Part shown: positions 62,107 through 64,000 of the stretch, one piece after another | Numbering within the stretch: position 1 is the stretch's first letter | Layout of the letters: each line of letters starts with the position of its first letter | Assembly: GCF_000353285.1 (NCBI RefSeq) | Contig: NZ_KB731324.1 | Span: 2,250,577 to 2,314,576, forward strand | Origin: Leptolyngbya boryana PCC 6306 | GTDB taxonomy: Bacteria; Cyanobacteriota; Cyanobacteriia; Leptolyngbyales; Leptolyngbyaceae | Direction: 5' to 3' | DNA length: 64,000 bases | Notes under the pieces: generated by a model | What the model saw: the letters and a program-made list of their open reading frames with translations, nothing else | Databases searched by the model: none | What the model was told of the DNA's origin: nothing | Made by a program: the position numbers and the translations under genes

Positions 62107-63795
62107 ATGGCTCGAATTGGTTGGATAGTCGGCTTGTTCTCCGGCATCACACTCGCATTTAGTCAAGCTTCGATTACACTTGCCAAAGCAGTTCTTTCTC
62201 CGTCTGAAATTCGCCAAACGGCTCAACCACTGACCGTTCAGATCTTAGGTTTTAGTCCAGAAGGAAGTCAGACGGGATCAGGTGTGATCATTGCGAAACA
62301 GGGCAATACTTATGCAGTGTTAACCAACCGCCATGTAATTTGCAATTTGGATTTCGCGGGACAATGCGATCGCAATTTAAGACTTCAGATTCGGACTGCC
62401 AATGGTCAGCGCTATCCAGTCGCAAATACTCATACATTTGAGCAGTTAAAAGGCATTCCTGACGTTGCAGTGGTTTTATTTCAATCTCCACAAAACTATC
62501 CAGTTGCAACATTCGGGGATTCAACCCAATTAGCTAAGCGGGATCTGATCTGGATTAATGGTTATCCAGGCAGTCCGCAGCAATCTCCTGGGACAGAGCC
62601 TGTTGCATTTCACAAAGGCTTTTTCACCTCTCAGGTGAATGATCCTCATAGTGAAGGTTACTCATTGATGTTTACAACGATCGCGGCTCCTGGAATGAGC
62701 GGTAGCCCGATCTTTGATGCAAGCGGGCGAGTGATTGCCATTTTTGGGCAATCCGGCGATATGGGCGTTTTAGCAGGCATTCCCTCGAATTTTGTCTCGG
62801 ATTTATTGCAAAAATCGTCGAAGTTAAATCAGATGACACTGACTGTCGATCGCTCTGCTCTCACCGGAACTCGACCACAGTTGAGCACACCTCAAACGGC
62901 TGAAGATTACTTTTTGCGAGGAGTCAGTCAAATTGATCAACCCCAATCTGCACTCGCTGATTTGACAAAAGCAATTGAGCTAAATCCCAAGTTGATGATG
63001 CCGTATCGAACGAGAGCTACAATTCGAGCCAGAATGGGCGATCAACAAGGTGCAATGCGCGATTTTGAAACAGTACTGAAGCTCAATCCAGATCGCAGTG
63101 ATGCGTTGTCTGCACGGGCACAAATGCGCATTCAATGGAATGATCTCACAGGCGCGATCGCAGATTACACCGAAGCCCTGCAACATGCTCCTCAGACCCC
63201 AAGTTTGCTCTTCAATCGAGGCATGACACACAGCCGACTGGGGAACTATCAAGCCTCAGTAGACGATTTTACAGCGGGAATTGTACTTCAGCCTAAAGAT
63301 GCAGTTGCTTATCGAGAACGAGGACGTAGCTATCTCGGACTGCAACAATTACCGAGTGCATTGAAAGATCTCGATCGCTCGATTGCACTCGATCCTAGCT
63401 CAGCCGTTGCTTACGATCTGCGCTGCTTTATTCAAATGGGAATGGATCGTTATCAGGCAGCTTTGAATGATTGTAATCGCGCGATCGAGATCAATCCTAC
63501 TTATGCGATCGCGTATGCTGATCGAGCATTTGCTTGGCTTGGCTTAAACAATCCTCAGAATGCGATTCAAGATGCGAAAACAGCGAGTCGGCTTGATCCG
63601 AAATTGAGCGAATCTTATACGGTGCAAGCGATGGCGTATGAGCGGATAGGAGATCTGCAAAATGCGATCGTTGCTTATGAGGCTGTGATGAACTTGTTGC
63701 GAGAGAATGGTCAGATCAATTCCAGAGCATATCAGGGAATTTCAGCGACGATCGCGCAACTAAGAAGCAAGGTAAAATCACAAGAATCTCGATAA
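62107..63795 (+). CDS. Trypsin-like serine protease with TPR repeats
   Basis: 562 residues from ATG 62107 (MARIGWIVGLFSGITLAFSQ), with AGAGGG upstream. A signal peptide is followed by a trypsin/S1-like domain: His in LTNRHVICNL, Asp in GIPDVAVVLF, Ser in APGMSGSPIFD. From about residue 270 there are seven or eight TPR repeats (ADLTKAIELNPKLMMPYRTRATIRARMG, DFETVLKLNPDRSDALSARAQMRIQW, SALKDLDRSIALDPSSAVAYDLR and others). Protease-TPR fusions of this kind occur in cyanobacteria; the substrate is unknown. A start 52 codons upstream would add a non-signal-like peptide. Confidence 0.93.
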   Translation: MARIGWIVGLFSGITLAFSQASITLAKAVLSPSEIRQTAQPLTVQILGFSPEGSQTGSGVIIAKQGNTYAVLTNRHVICNLDFAGQCDRNLRLQIRTANGQRYPVANTHTFEQLKGIPDVAVVLFQSPQNYPVATFGDSTQLAKRDLIWINGYPGSPQQSPGTEPVAFHKGFFTSQVNDPHSEGYSLMFTTIAAPGMSGSPIFDASGRVIAIFGQSGDMGVLAGIPSNFVSDLLQKSSKLNQMTLTVDRSALTGTRPQLSTPQTAEDYFLRGVSQIDQPQSALADLTKAIELNPKLMMPYRTRATIRARMGDQQGAMRDFETVLKLNPDRSDALSARAQMRIQWNDLTGAIADYTEALQHAPQTPSLLFNRGMTHSRLGNYQASVDDFTAGIVLQPKDAVAYRERGRSYLGLQQLPSALKDLDRSIALDPSSAVAYDLRCFIQMGMDRYQAALNDCNRAIEINPTYAIAYADRAFAWLGLNNPQNAIQDAKTASRLDPKLSESYTVQAMAYERIGDLQNAIVAYEAVMNLLRENGQINSRAYQGISATIAQLRSKVKSQESR

Positions 63796-63836
63796 CGAGG
63801 TTTTTGTCGTGGGGATTTGATTTTGACTGCGTTTAA

Positions 63837-64000
63837 GAAGGCGTTTGTTAAGTATCAACCTTTCCTCGCTCCGTTCGATCTCGCCCCGGACTGAAAGTCC
63901 AGGGCTAACGGTGCGAAGTCCTTTGAAAAGGACTAAAGAGCTGATTCTGATTGGCTGTTAGTCCCTTGAGTGGACTTCGTTCAACTAGCCCGGAATTCCA
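63837..64000. repeat. Inverted-repeat element, copy E (cut by window end)
   Basis: The left arm (GGCGTTTGTTAAGTATCAAC, TTTCCTCGCTCCGTTCGATC) matches the reverse complement of copy D's right arm. The core has CTCGCCCCGGACTG, GTGCGAAGTCC, CTTTGAAAAGGACT and AGTCCCTTGAGTGGACTTCG. The sequence ends at position 64000 in ACTAGCCCGGAATTCCA, before the right terminus. It begins about 40 bases after the stop of the 63795 gene. Confidence 0.8.

Noticed and set aside
1..64000. tRNA, rRNA, riboswitch or complete transposase gene
   Set aside because: No TPsiC-type motif, rRNA segment, known aptamer core or transposase catalytic motif was seen by eye; a covariance-model search would be needed to exclude small RNA genes.

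Overview
The window looks like chromosomal DNA of a filamentous or mat-forming beta-cyanobacterium (Leptolyngbya-like; the genus is a guess). It carries ycf35, ycf46, petB-petD, ctpA, a Rubisco activase with a RbcS-like tail, carotenoid isomerase crtH, an SRP RNA, a LabA-like NYN protein and many small cyanobacterial conserved proteins. The palindrome GCGATCGC (HIP1) is scattered throughout, as is typical of cyanobacteria. Most of the window is dense housekeeping DNA, but several loci show insertion or remodelling.

Layout: 1-2.3 kb, ycf35 (cut by the window edge), ycf46 and a small RHH-like gene, all leftward. 2.4-5.6 kb, a lipoprotein, hisF, a small membrane protein and Rubisco activase. 5.6-7.5 kb, a leftward trio: 2H phosphoesterase, a degenerate alpha/beta hydrolase and DUF29. 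7.7-13.7 kb, YciI, SRP RNA, a phasin-like protein, CorA, an MlaE-type permease, a CobO-like protein without a P-loop, dcd and a MATE exporter. 14.4-17.8 kb, an overlapping leftward cluster (membrane protein, DUF2232, CobT-like), then a Sua5/YrdC protein. 18-18.5 kb, a BrnT/BrnA toxin-antitoxin pair. 18.6-24.3 kb, XdhC, a secreted protein, a large methyl-accepting receptor and a K+ channel with an RCK module. 24.26-25.1 kb, a MazF-type toxin-antitoxin pair between two copies of the 3' end of crtH. 25-35 kb, crtH, pyrB, mgtE, a GerMN-like lipoprotein, a 40-residue membrane peptide, a beta-CASP-like hydrolase, msrA, a LabA-like protein and an ABC exporter. 35-43 kb, an SLH porin, threonine synthase flanked by two MoaD/ThiS proteins, a kinase with seven WD40 repeats, and coaBC. 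43-50 kb, PRC-barrel protein, rplU-rpmA, DUF2854, a thioredoxin-like protein, a membrane-anchored subtilase and an ArsM-like methyltransferase. 50-57.7 kb, a nucleoside/sugar permease, Uma2, petB-petD, ctpA, an HD phosphohydrolase, a LuxR-type response regulator and a cupin. 57.9-60.5 kb, a tightly overlapping four-gene envelope operon of unknown function. 60.6-64 kb, a glycosyltransferase and a trypsin-TPR protein.

The most unusual features are these. (1) A family of about 200-bp inverted-repeat elements, with five copies (43.2, 46.3, 56.3, 61.9 and 63.8 kb). They share AGAGGATG-like ends, have nested hairpins, and mostly sit at gene 3' ends. (2) A mazEF-like module inserted at the 3' end of crtH with the gene end duplicated. 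(3) The uncharacterised four-gene operon at 57.9-60.5 kb. (4) Several apparent pseudoenzymes and coupled gene pairs. No tRNA, rRNA, CRISPR array or complete transposase gene was recognised.
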